From a virus: DNA of 46,790 bases. Of the stretch, positions 38,350 through 45,718 are shown in pieces. Position 1 is the stretch's first letter. The number at the start of each line of letters is the position of its first letter. Location: positions 3,680-50,469 of IMG/VR virus record IMGVR_UViG_3300030389_002782; one strand, given 5' to 3'. The translations under genes and the position numbers were made by a program. The notes beneath the pieces were generated by a model. It ran no database searches. It was not told the DNA's origin and saw only the letters and a list, made by a program, of their open reading frames with translations.

Positions 38350-39236
38350 CATTAGAAAACATAAGGAAAAATAATTCTCTTGACAAACTACTCGGTGCTG
38401 TCAAAGATGAAAACCAACCTCAAGAAAAAAAATCATACACTGATGAAAGGTTATGGAAACCAGAACTAGATAAGTCTGGCAACGGATACGCTGTTCTAAG
38501 ATTCTTACCTGCAGTGCATGGTGAGGACTTGCCTTGGGCGAAGGTATATTCTCATGCGTTTCAAGGGCCAACAGGTCAGTGGTACATTGAGAACTCACTT
38601 ACCTCTATTGGAGGTAAGGACCCCGTATCAGAATATAATTCAAAACTTTGGAATACAGGTGTTGAATCTGATAAGGAGATTGCTCGTAAACAAAAAAGAA
38701 AGTTATCATACTATTCAAACATTTATGTTGTGAGTGATCCAAAACACCCAGAAAATGAAGGTAAAGTTTTCTTATTTAAATATGGTAAGAAAATATTTGA
38801 CAAACTTAAGGCTGCAATGCAACCAGAGTTTGAAGACGAATCACCTATCAATCCATTTGAACCATTCTCAGGTGCGAACTTTAAATTAAAGATTCGTAAA
38901 GTAGATGGTTATTGGAACTATGATAAGTCAGAGTTCGAAGCACCTTCAAAGTTATTTGATGATGAAACAAAAATTGACGAGGTGTGTTCAAAAGCATATG
39001 CTCTTTCTGAGTTCACAAATCAATCAAACTTCAAATCATATGACGAATTGAAAACTAGATTAGATGTTGTACTATCTGGTACAGTGTCAATCGGAAATGT
39101 GGCAGACGAGATTGCAGAGTCTAAACCTACTGCATCATCAGCCCCTACAACACAGGCAACGGATGTTTCATCTACACCTGATAGTATTGAAGAGGATGAT
39201 ACACTGTCATATTTTGAAAAGTTGGCAAATTCATAG
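38346..39236 (+). CDS. gp32: Single-stranded DNA-binding protein gp32
   Basis: Coats single-stranded DNA in replication and recombination. The core matches gp32 of marine T4-like phages (YAVLRFLPAV, WAKVYSHAFQGPTGQWYIENSLTSIGGKDPVSEYNSKLWNTG, RKLSYYSNIYVVSDPKHPENEGKVFLFKYGKKIFDK). An acidic C-terminal tail (PDSIEEDDTLSYFEKL) recruits partners. Unlike T4 gp32, there are no Cys residues in the zinc region, so zinc binding is lost, as I recall for cyanophage gp32. The N-terminus (LENIRKNNSLDKLL) is the self-assembly part. It ends the T4-type 33-59-32 series. Confidence 0.93.
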   Translation: MTLENIRKNNSLDKLLGAVKDENQPQEKKSYTDERLWKPELDKSGNGYAVLRFLPAVHGEDLPWAKVYSHAFQGPTGQWYIENSLTSIGGKDPVSEYNSKLWNTGVESDKEIARKQKRKLSYYSNIYVVSDPKHPENEGKVFLFKYGKKIFDKLKAAMQPEFEDESPINPFEPFSGANFKLKIRKVDGYWNYDKSEFEAPSKLFDDETKIDEVCSKAYALSEFTNQSNFKSYDELKTRLDVVLSGTVSIGNVADEIAESKPTASSAPTTQATDVSSTPDSIEEDDTLSYFEKLANS

Positions 39237-39271
39237 GGTGGTCAATATTGTCGCACCCTGTAAAAAGGGTG

Positions 39272-39301
39272 TTGACAATACCCCTTGTATTGTGTTATAT
39301 T
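39272..39301 (+). promoter_or_regulatory. Sigma-70-like promoter after gp32
   Basis: TTGACA (39272-39277), 18 bases, then TATATT (39296-39301). ATTGTCGCACC (39247-39257) lies 14 bases upstream, and the same 11 bases occur before the promoter at 22856. It would drive the small wHTH-like gene that ends at the 39656 terminator. Confidence 0.6.
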
Positions 39302-39376
39302 AATATCAATAACAAAATAAGGAAATATATTATGTTTAATTTCTTGAATACATTATTTACTAAAAGGAGTAATATT

Positions 39377-39631
39377 ATGGGAAGAAAAAAACTTGCTAAT
39401 TCTACAAAGTTTCTTAATGCATTATTAAGAGGCGAGACCATTACTTGGGCTCAAGCAAGAACTACTTTCAATCTTCAGCGTCCAAGAGCTGTAGTTGAAA
39501 AACTAAGAGAAGACGGACACTGTGTGTACGCAAACAAATCTGTAAAGAACGGAACTTCTTACAGAATTGGTAAACCTTCAAAAGAAATCATTGCCGCTGG
39601 AATGGCTGCAATTGATGGCGTTTACGCATAA
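39377..39631 (+). CDS. Small winged-HTH-like protein, 84 aa
   Basis: ATG 39377 has a strong SD (AAAGGAG). An in-frame ATG at 39332, also with an AAGGAA site, would add 15 residues. TKFLNALLRGETITWAQARTTFNLQRPRAVVEKLREDGHCVYANKSVKNGTSYRIG has a helix-turn-helix followed by a wing. I recall such a protein from marine T4-like phages after gp32. A DNA-binding regulator is likely by fold. It has its own promoter and terminator, so it is a monocistronic unit. Confidence 0.7.
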   Translation: MGRKKLANSTKFLNALLRGETITWAQARTTFNLQRPRAVVEKLREDGHCVYANKSVKNGTSYRIGKPSKEIIAAGMAAIDGVYA

Positions 39632-39655
39632 TCTTTAACTTAGTCTATCCTTAGA

Positions 39656-39677
39656 GGGCGCTTCGGCGCCCTTTTTT
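39656..39677 (+). terminator. Strong intrinsic terminator between convergent blocks
   Basis: GGGCGC-TTCG-GCGCCC (39656-39671) with a UUCG tetraloop, then six T. It ends the rightward gp32/wHTH transcription five bases before the stop of the leftward tail gene. On the other strand there is no T-run, so it acts mainly rightward. Confidence 0.95.
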
Positions 39678-39681
39678 ATTG

Positions 39682-41280
39682 CTAGTTTCTGGCGGCGACT
39701 GCCATTGAAGTTAAGAAGTCCATACCTGATATAGGTCTTACAGTTGTTGTGCTATCACTGATTGTTGTTGTCGGTGCATTCGTTACGATTGATGTTCCCA
39801 CAGACATTGCTGAATCTAAATCTTCTAATAGTTTTTGTCTTTGTTCTAAATTAGTAATCGCATTTTCTAAATCTCTTTTCAATACTGCAAACTTTTGTTC
39901 AGATTGTATATCATCTCTCTTTATTAAATTTTTTAATGTACTAAGATCATCATCCTCTAATGGGCCTGAGAGTAAATTCTCTATCCTAGACCGACTCATG
40001 CCTGCAGTTGGATTGAAACTAAAGATATCTGCATCACCACCTAAAAATGTTGGTAGTTTACTTTTATCTAGTGTAAAATCTTCTTTATCAATATCAAGTA
40101 ATCCAAATGTTAAACTGTTAATTAATCCAGCAAGACTTGCTTTAAATATTTCAATCGCTTTTTTCATTGGACTTAATGCTTGTGTTGTCTCATCTTTTGC
40201 CTCTTCTAATCCAGCTGCAACCGTATCAAATATAGAGAAAGCGGCAGTTGTAATAAGTGCAATAGGACCTGCAGTTTTTGAAACAATTCTTGCAGAGGCA
40301 AATGCTTTTGATAAAAACCCAACTTTAGGAGTGGCAGTTTTGACTCCAGCTGCAATCTTACTTGCCTCTGCACCTGTGGGTATACCTATGAAAGATTTTA
40401 TTTTACTACCAATACTTTTTATACTGGTTGTTAATGATGCAAACTGAGTTGCCAGAAATCCACCTTTAGCAAATAAACCTGTAAACTTAGATATGACACC
40501 ACCTTTTTTGGTTAAGTTGGCTGCATCTGCACCCTTAGTTGATTTTGTTAGTTTTTTAAATGTCTCTGATAGAAATCCACCTTTTTTAAATAATCCTACA
40601 AATTTTTTACCTAACAAAAATGGTAGTCCTAATCCAAATCTTAATACTTTAAATGGTGCAAATAAAGTGATTAATGCGGCCAATCCTAATGCTATTGTGC
40701 CACCGTCACTAAATAAATTATTTAAATTTTCTAAATTAGGATTATTTAAAAATGTTTGAAAACTTTCACCTATATTCGTAAATGCAGCTATCACATCTTT
40801 TGCAAAGTTCATCACGTTTTCAATCACGATAGGTAGTTTTTCTGCTAAAATATCTTTTGTTTTAGTCCATAATTCACTATTTAAAAATGCGATTGCACCT
40901 GTTAGAAATATAATAAGTGGTACTGCAGCCAATCCTAATTTAAGTGGTTCTAATGCTGTTTTTAGAGGTGATATAAATTTAGAAAATGTGTTTTGTATAC
41001 CTGATCCAATACTTGAGAATGTTTTTTGTAAACCTTGAAAAAGTTTTGATTGAGTGAGTCTGTCTTTAAATCTTTGAGTAATAGTTTGTCTATTATTTTC
41101 TTGTTGTTGATTTTGTTGATCTTTACTCTCTTTTTTTATAGTGTCTGATAATTCTCCAATAGAGTCATCTTGCTGTTCAGTGGTTTGAATACCAACAACT
41201 TTTTCCAACAATTGATTTTGTAATTTATTATCTTTTGTTATCTCTGCTAATAAACTTGTTTGTTGTGCGATCTCAGACAT
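39682..41280 (-). CDS. Tail tape-measure-like protein, 532 aa
   Basis: The sequence is mostly helical, with N-terminal coiled coil (residues 1-75, Gln/Lys-rich), then long hydrophobic and Gly/Ala-rich segments (LKLGLAAVPLIIFLTGAIAFL; LGLAALITLFAPFKVL) and FKKGGFL-type repeats near 235, 260 and 275. This is typical of tape-measure or hub-tail-length proteins (T4 gp29 role). It directly follows the gp26-like gene and the frameshifted small ORF, the usual order for tail chaperone and tape measure. Sequence identity with gp29 is not claimed. Confidence 0.65.
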   Translation of the reverse strand: MSEIAQQTSLLAEITKDNKLQNQLLEKVVGIQTTEQQDDSIGELSDTIKKESKDQQNQQQENNRQTITQRFKDRLTQSKLFQGLQKTFSSIGSGIQNTFSKFISPLKTALEPLKLGLAAVPLIIFLTGAIAFLNSELWTKTKDILAEKLPIVIENVMNFAKDVIAAFTNIGESFQTFLNNPNLENLNNLFSDGGTIALGLAALITLFAPFKVLRFGLGLPFLLGKKFVGLFKKGGFLSETFKKLTKSTKGADAANLTKKGGVISKFTGLFAKGGFLATQFASLTTSIKSIGSKIKSFIGIPTGAEASKIAAGVKTATPKVGFLSKAFASARIVSKTAGPIALITTAAFSIFDTVAAGLEEAKDETTQALSPMKKAIEIFKASLAGLINSLTFGLLDIDKEDFTLDKSKLPTFLGGDADIFSFNPTAGMSRSRIENLLSGPLEDDDLSTLKNLIKRDDIQSEQKFAVLKRDLENAITNLEQRQKLLEDLDSAMSVGTSIVTNAPTTTISDSTTTVRPISGMDFLTSMAVAARN

Positions 41281-41441
41281 TATCTACTCTTTCTTTGTTG
41301 TTCCTCTCTTGCTTTTCGTTCTTCCTCTTTTAAATATTCTACCAACATTACGACATAGATTTCTCTTTCCCATGGCATCATATCTTCGAGTTCACTTAAA
41401 CTATACTTGTGGTGTTGCATCAAACTAAAGTTTGTCTGCAT
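41280..41441 (-). CDS. Small tail protein, probably the frameshift extension of gp26
   Basis: MQTNFSLMQHHKYSLSELEDMMPWEREIYVVMLVEYLKEEERKAREEQQRK resembles a small conserved ORF next to gp26 in marine T4-like phages; the PWERE helix is like tail assembly chaperone extensions. The reading frame is open back to the T8 run at 41476-41483 and is closed just before it (TAG, 41484-41486). So the protein is made from an internal ATG or, more likely, as a -1 frameshift product of the 42169 gene. Its stop overlaps the tape-measure start. Confidence 0.7.
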   Translation of the reverse strand: MQTNFSLMQHHKYSLSELEDMMPWEREIYVVMLVEYLKEEERKAREEQQRKSR

Positions 41442-41473
41442 GTAGTTTTCCACAGTATCATGAGAAAGACAAA

Positions 41474-42169
41474 TTAAAAAAAACTATCTAAACCCTCCAA
41501 TAGAATCTTATTCTTCTTTTTAGTCTTAGAGTTTTTTACTTCAATCTCATGTCTTACTTTAGGCATAGTATTAAAAAAGTCCATAACCTTTTCAAACTGT
41601 TGAGTATTAAATGAATCAAAAAAGTCATCTAATTCTTTTTCAGTGTAATCACCTTTTCTCATAACACTATCTTTTGTGCGTATCTCTTTGACACATTTTT
41701 TTATAGTGTTAAAAACCTCATCAGTGCTTTGTTTGCCAGACATATCAACATCCTTAATTGTAGGATAATTCATAACGATTTTCACATCATCTGTTATATT
41801 TATCTCATTTGTGTGATTTTCTGGCATCTGAACATTGATGTCTTCTAAATTGATTTTTACTTTTTCTTTAGTTTTATTATCATCTGGGCAAGTCACTACT
41901 ATATCTACTGTCTCACCAACTGACTTTGCTCTTAGATTTAAAAAAACATATTCTAAATCAAACAAAGGGTTTTTTTCTGTGACTATACCATATGTGCAAT
42001 TCTTGATAATATCAAGTGTTGCCTGTGTCATCATATTTGACTTGTTACTTTGTTGTGCTAATAAAAGAACTTTTTGTTCTTTTACAAGGAAAGGTCGAAA
42101 CTCAATGGTTTCGCCTGTTGAGGGTAGCTCCAAAGGATACTTTGGAGTGTTTAATATTGGCAGTGCCAT
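41474..42169 (-). CDS. gp26: Baseplate hub/tail assembly protein, T4 gp26 family, 231 aa
   Basis: MALPILNTPKYPLELPSTGETIEFRPFLVKEQKVLLLAQQS and FDLEYVFLNLRAKSVGETVDI are the gp26-like (T4_baseplate family) signature in marine T4-like phages. T4 gp26 is 208 aa. SD AGGAGCG precedes the ATG. The 3' end has a slippery T8 run with an SD-like stimulator, so a longer 296-residue form may be made by -1 frameshift. It is the upstream gene of the tape-measure-like gene, where tail assembly chaperones are usually encoded. Confidence 0.78.
   Translation of the reverse strand: MALPILNTPKYPLELPSTGETIEFRPFLVKEQKVLLLAQQSNKSNMMTQATLDIIKNCTYGIVTEKNPLFDLEYVFLNLRAKSVGETVDIVVTCPDDNKTKEKVKINLEDINVQMPENHTNEINITDDVKIVMNYPTIKDVDMSGKQSTDEVFNTIKKCVKEIRTKDSVMRKGDYTEKELDDFFDSFNTQQFEKVMDFFNTMPKVRHEIEVKNSKTKKKNKILLEGLDSFF
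41476..41498 (-). promoter_or_regulatory. Programmed -1 frameshift signal at the end of the gp26-like gene
   Basis: On the minus strand, an SD-like GGAGGG (41498-41493) is followed by nine bases and then T TTT TTT within a run of eight T, just before the stop: codons GAT AGT TTT TTT TAA. A -1 slip reads TTT TTT TTA ATT and continues into the small ORF (12 linker residues, then 53). An SD nine bases upstream of a slippery run is the layout that stimulates -1 frameshifting in E. coli dnaX. Confidence 0.7.
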
Positions 42170-42183
42170 ATGTCGCTCCTATC

Positions 42184-42882
42184 TTATAATCGTCTCAATA
42201 CAGAAGGTAATTTAGACCTTAACTTTCTCTCTACTGTATTTACAAATACATCACCTATTCTTTCAAGCAATGATCTAGGTAAATCTGCCTCATCTGTCAG
42301 ATTCTTCCAATATCTATATGCCCAAGATACGTTAACAAACTCTAATGAGTTTTGTGTTGCGTAATCTAAAGCAATGTCACCTGTGTTTATTGGAAAACAT
42401 TCTACAAGTTCTACACCATGTCTTCTTCTATCTTGTCTATCTAACTGAAAGATTTGAAGAGAACCAATGTAATCATTATAATAGTTTACAGAGAAATCAT
42501 TTCTATTTGCAATCAATCTCTGCCAACTATCAATAAAATTTCTTTCTTTGTGGTCATTTGATAATCTTATTGCTGTTGTTATATCAGCAAAAGTTTGACC
42601 AGTTGCTATTTTACGAGTTGGACCATATATGTTTGTGTCTTCTTGCGTCTCAATATTCATGCCAGGAAATGAAACAGATGTAACTTCTAATGATGTTCTT
42701 CTAATTACATCTTTATTACTACCAAATGGTGACTCAGTTCCAATACCTTGAATACCAGCAGGTGGTGTAATAATTACTTCATATCTACTTGGTGATGCAT
42801 AACCATCATCAGTTCTAAAGAATCCTAATAACTCATTTAGAACACCATACGCAAATCCGTCAAGTAAACTACTTTTTGCCAT
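42184..42882 (-). CDS. Tail-tube-fold protein (gp19/gp54 type), 232 aa
   Basis: SRYEVIITPPAG, SLEVTSVSFPGMNI, YGPTRKIATGQTFADITTAIRLSNDHKERNFIDSWQRLI, NYYNDYIGSLQIFQLD and VELVECFPINTGDIALDYATQNSLEFVNVSWAYRYW follow the order of the T4 tail-tube fold (gp19, gp54). Length exceeds gp19 (163), with an extra helical C-terminus, so the gp54-like tube initiator is the nearest role. SD AAAGGAAG precedes the ATG. Confidence 0.72.
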   Translation of the reverse strand: MAKSSLLDGFAYGVLNELLGFFRTDDGYASPSRYEVIITPPAGIQGIGTESPFGSNKDVIRRTSLEVTSVSFPGMNIETQEDTNIYGPTRKIATGQTFADITTAIRLSNDHKERNFIDSWQRLIANRNDFSVNYYNDYIGSLQIFQLDRQDRRRHGVELVECFPINTGDIALDYATQNSLEFVNVSWAYRYWKNLTDEADLPRSLLERIGDVFVNTVERKLRSKLPSVLRRL

Positions 42883-42891
42883 AAACTTCCT

Positions 42892-43449
42892 TTATATCAT
42901 CTTTCTAGAATCTGACCAGACAGTTCCAACACTTGCTTTCTTAAATCTTGCGACAGGTAAAAGTGTTGCAATTGTAAACTCATCTGCGTCTATTCTTCTA
43001 AATTGTGATTTGACACGACCATTCAAATATCTTTTTATTGTAGGTCTTATCAATCTTAAATTTTTTAAACCAGCATAATCAGCATTAACACGAGTGGTGC
43101 TATCAAACTTATTATTATTTGTCAAGTCAACTAATCTATCTAATAATCTGACTCTAAGATTAATAGGTAAATAATGTAAATTTAAACCTAAGAATCCGTC
43201 AGAGTATCTTTCCAAAGGTAGAACCAGAGGGAAGGTGTCATAATATGGTAGTTTTTGTTTTAACTTAGGATCGTATATAAACATATTCAGACGACCAAAA
43301 AAAGGATTTTGTGATCTCTTACCATCACGAATTAAGTCCAATGATGTAGGTGTACCTAGTTCTCTTATTTTATCTCTGTACCACTCTGTCGATTTTGGAC
43401 GACCTTTTGCAGCTTTCTGTACTTGTTGTATGTATTTGCTAACCGCCAT
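42892..43449 (-). CDS. Conserved structural protein of marine T4-like phages, 185 aa
   Basis: NPFFGRLNMFIYDPKLKQKLPYYDTFPLVLPLERYSDGFLGLNLHYLPINLRVRLLDRLVD and a C-terminal TIATLLPVARFKKASVGTVWSDSRKMI are familiar from marine T4-like phages, where I recall it as a virion protein of uncertain number. The basic, Tyr-rich body (RYLNGRVKSQF) could contact DNA or tube. A TATAAATA box lies on this strand 23 bases upstream of the start. SD GAAAGGCAG. Confidence 0.65.
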   Translation of the reverse strand: MAVSKYIQQVQKAAKGRPKSTEWYRDKIRELGTPTSLDLIRDGKRSQNPFFGRLNMFIYDPKLKQKLPYYDTFPLVLPLERYSDGFLGLNLHYLPINLRVRLLDRLVDLTNNNKFDSTTRVNADYAGLKNLRLIRPTIKRYLNGRVKSQFRRIDADEFTIATLLPVARFKKASVGTVWSDSRKMI

Positions 43450-43470
43450 GGTTTCTGCCTTTCGTCTTTA

Positions 43471-43917
43471 TTATTTATACTTGGGTGCGAGATGATCTTC
43501 ATTTAGTATTAGAAACTCTAAACCCTTATCTTTACAAAAGTCTTTTGCATACTTAAATTTTGCCTCATTCATCGCATATGTCTTGACTGATTTTAACCAT
43601 GCTTTTGTGCGTTTTTTTGGATTAGCAGGGGGTTGTTTCATGTCTTTCTTAGGTTTTACTTCAACAATAAACTTCTTTATAGATCCGTCTTTCTGTCTTA
43701 CTGTCATGTAGAAATCTGGGTAGTATCGATGCATTTTGCCGTCAAGAGGCGAATAATAAGGTATTACTATTTCTTCACTACCCCATTCTAATACACTTGT
43801 TTTTTTATCACAATAGACCATTAATCTTCTTTCCCATAAAGATCGATAGATAATTTTCATAGGATTACCCTTGTATTTGTCTGGGTTTGTCGGTATGTAT
43901 CTTCCACTATATGCCAT
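43471..43917 (-). CDS. gp4: Head completion protein gp4
   Basis: The start is taken as the ATG at 43917 (MAYSGRYIPTNPDKYKG), as in T4 gp4. Residues RSLWERRLMVYCDKK, VLEWGSEEIVIPYYSPLDGKMHRYYPDFYM and KKFIVEVKPKKDMKQPP match gp4 with its PD-(D/E)XK-like core (D, then ExK). The length of 148 is equal to T4's 150. It completes filled heads before tail joining. It shares a 50-base divergent promoter region with gp48. Confidence 0.92.
   Translation of the reverse strand: MAYSGRYIPTNPDKYKGNPMKIIYRSLWERRLMVYCDKKTSVLEWGSEEIVIPYYSPLDGKMHRYYPDFYMTVRQKDGSIKKFIVEVKPKKDMKQPPANPKKRTKAWLKSVKTYAMNEAKFKYAKDFCKDKGLEFLILNEDHLAPKYK
43472..43479 (-). promoter_or_regulatory. T4-like late promoter box (minus strand)
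   Basis: TATAAATA reads leftward at 43479-43472, 23 bases upstream of the gene starting at 43449 and overlapping the stop of gp4. The position fits a late start for the tail block. Confidence 0.55.
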
Positions 43918-43936
43918 GTAAACCTTTAGTATATCA

Positions 43937-43953
43937 TATAAATACTCTTTATA
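43937..43953. promoter_or_regulatory. Divergent late promoter pair between gp4 and gp48
   Basis: Rightward TATAAATA (43937-43944) lies 24 bases before the gp48 ATG. Leftward TATAAAGA (43953-43946), one mismatch from the late octamer, lies about 29 bases before the gp4 start. The 50-base gap (43918-43967) thus seems to carry back-to-back late promoters, with SDs AAGGAA (rightward) and AAAGG (leftward). Confidence 0.55.
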
Positions 43954-43967
43954 CAAGGAATATTTAG

Positions 43968-45188
43968 ATGAGTCAAATCGTAAACGGAATCAAAGGACAA
44001 GTTGTTACTGCTGGAAGTCAGTATGCTCTTAGAAAAGTATCTGGCATTCTCAAAGGTATTATCAGTCCACAACCAGAACCTAAAGATGGCATAGACGAAC
44101 CTGAGAAACAAGGTAGATCAACTAATATATTACAGTTTCCATTAGATGTTACAGCCGCACCAGGTCTTGGTAATCAAGGACACTACGTCATGTTTTTTAT
44201 TAATGAACAAGAGGACGCAGAGATACAATTTGGAACACGAGGTAACAAAAACGCATTTGGCGATGTTCAAAAATCACTTGAAGAATATAATATATCTGAT
44301 ATTAATAGAGAACTTGGTGTCAAAAGAACAACTACAAATGCTTATAGAGAATTTGCAAATAATAAAGTTGGTACTGAAATGCAGAATGCTTTGAATAGTC
44401 AAGGTGGTAATACAGGTGGTTCAGGTTACATACCATTTACTGACGCTGAGTACAGTGACTCAGGTGAGGCAGTTTATGTGAAAAGAGCACCTACTGTTAG
44501 ATTAGACACTGCGATTGCAATGTACATGCCACCCACTGCAACATTTACAGATAACTCAAACTTTGTAGATACAGAGATTGGTGCTGCCGCAAAAGCAGGT
44601 ATGGATTTATATGCTGATGTTATGGCAGGCAGAAGTTTAGTAGAGACAGTCGGTAATCAATTAGAACAATTAGGCCCTGCATTAAGTGAGGGATTAACAA
44701 AAACATTATTGGCAACAGTCGGTGCGATACCAGGGTTCGCAGGTATGAGAGAAGCATATGAAATGGCATCTGGCACAATCATCGCTGATAGAATGGAACT
44801 TGCTTTCAAAGGTTTGGCAAAAAGAGTATTTCAATTTAATTTTAAAATGATGCCAAAGAGTGAAGAAGAGGCTGACGAGATTAGAAAAATAATATATGCA
44901 TTTAGACTTAATAGTAAACCAGAGTTTAGAGGTGGCAATCGTGCAGGTAGAAAATTAAGAGTTCCTAATACTTTCAACATAGAATATATGTACAATAATG
45001 GAAGAAATAACTATTTACAACGAATTTCTACTTGCGTTTTAGAGAATATTACTGTATCATATGGAGGAGACAGATATAGAACATTTACACCAAATGAAAA
45101 AGGGGCTCCACCTGTCGAGACAAACTTGACACTGAATTTTAAAGAAATGGAACTTATTACAAAAGACAGAGTATTCGAGGGATTCTAA
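43968..45188 (+). CDS. gp48: Baseplate tail-tube cap, gp48-like, 406 aa
   Basis: The N-terminal IVNGIKGQVVTAGSQYALRKVSGIL, the middle QFPLDVTAAPGLGNQGHYVMFFI and the C-terminal KRVFQFNFKMMPKSEEEADEIRKIIYAFRLNSKPE, PNTFNIEYMYN and ENITVSYGGDRYRTF..PVETNLTLNFKEMELITKDRV match gp48 of T4-like phages (364 aa in T4). The last part has the tail-tube fold and starts tube growth with gp54. It overlaps gp53 by one base. Confidence 0.85.
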   Translation: MSQIVNGIKGQVVTAGSQYALRKVSGILKGIISPQPEPKDGIDEPEKQGRSTNILQFPLDVTAAPGLGNQGHYVMFFINEQEDAEIQFGTRGNKNAFGDVQKSLEEYNISDINRELGVKRTTTNAYREFANNKVGTEMQNALNSQGGNTGGSGYIPFTDAEYSDSGEAVYVKRAPTVRLDTAIAMYMPPTATFTDNSNFVDTEIGAAAKAGMDLYADVMAGRSLVETVGNQLEQLGPALSEGLTKTLLATVGAIPGFAGMREAYEMASGTIIADRMELAFKGLAKRVFQFNFKMMPKSEEEADEIRKIIYAFRLNSKPEFRGGNRAGRKLRVPNTFNIEYMYNNGRNNYLQRISTCVLENITVSYGGDRYRTFTPNEKGAPPVETNLTLNFKEMELITKDRVFEGF

Positions 45189-45718
45189 TGTATTTCGAAT
45201 CATTTCCACTCATACCATACGACTCAGCTGGAAACGGCATATCAAAGGATGTTACGAATATTTTTAGAAGAGTGGCAGTTCGTGCAAAAGTAAAAAGTAA
45301 CACTGCTTTATTTGACACTTACGATGTTAGAGATGGTGAAACACCTGAGATGATTGCACATCGATTATATGATGATGCAACTTTACACTGGGTAATACTT
45401 TTATTTAATGAGATACATGATAGATATCATCAGTGGCCTATGTCAACTATTCAGTTTGAAGATTATCTCAAAGACAAATATGGTGACAATATAAACTCAG
45501 TGCATCATTATGAAATCACAGAGGACTCTGGTCACAACACTAAAAAAATAGATGTAGGAACAGTTAATACAGATTATCCAGCTGCAACTGCTATTACAAA
45601 TCGTGAACACGAAGAAGATTTACAAAACAGTAGAAGAAGAATAAAATTATTAGATCCAAGATTTATTGATGATTTCGTAGAGGAGTTCAAAAGGTTAGTT
45701 AGAGAACGAGTTATTTAA
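45188..45718 (+). CDS. gp53: Baseplate wedge subunit gp53
   Basis: MYFESFPLIPYDSAGNG, RRVAVRAKVKSNTALFDTYDVRDGETPEMIAHRLYDDATLHWVILLFNEIHDRYHQWPMS is the gp53 signature, with its LysM-like middle (GETPEMIAHRLYDDATLHW). The C-terminus (RRIKLLDPRFIDDFVEEFKRLV) is the usual end. Length (176) is close to T4 gp53 (196). It joins baseplate wedges. It overlaps gp48 and the next gene by one base each. Confidence 0.9.
   Translation: MYFESFPLIPYDSAGNGISKDVTNIFRRVAVRAKVKSNTALFDTYDVRDGETPEMIAHRLYDDATLHWVILLFNEIHDRYHQWPMSTIQFEDYLKDKYGDNINSVHHYEITEDSGHNTKKIDVGTVNTDYPAATAITNREHEEDLQNSRRRIKLLDPRFIDDFVEEFKRLVRERVI

Noticed and set aside
39749-40447. 232-codon rightward frame
   Set aside because: It is antisense to the tape-measure-like gene, with composition mirroring that gene and no start signals; it follows the strong 39656 terminator.
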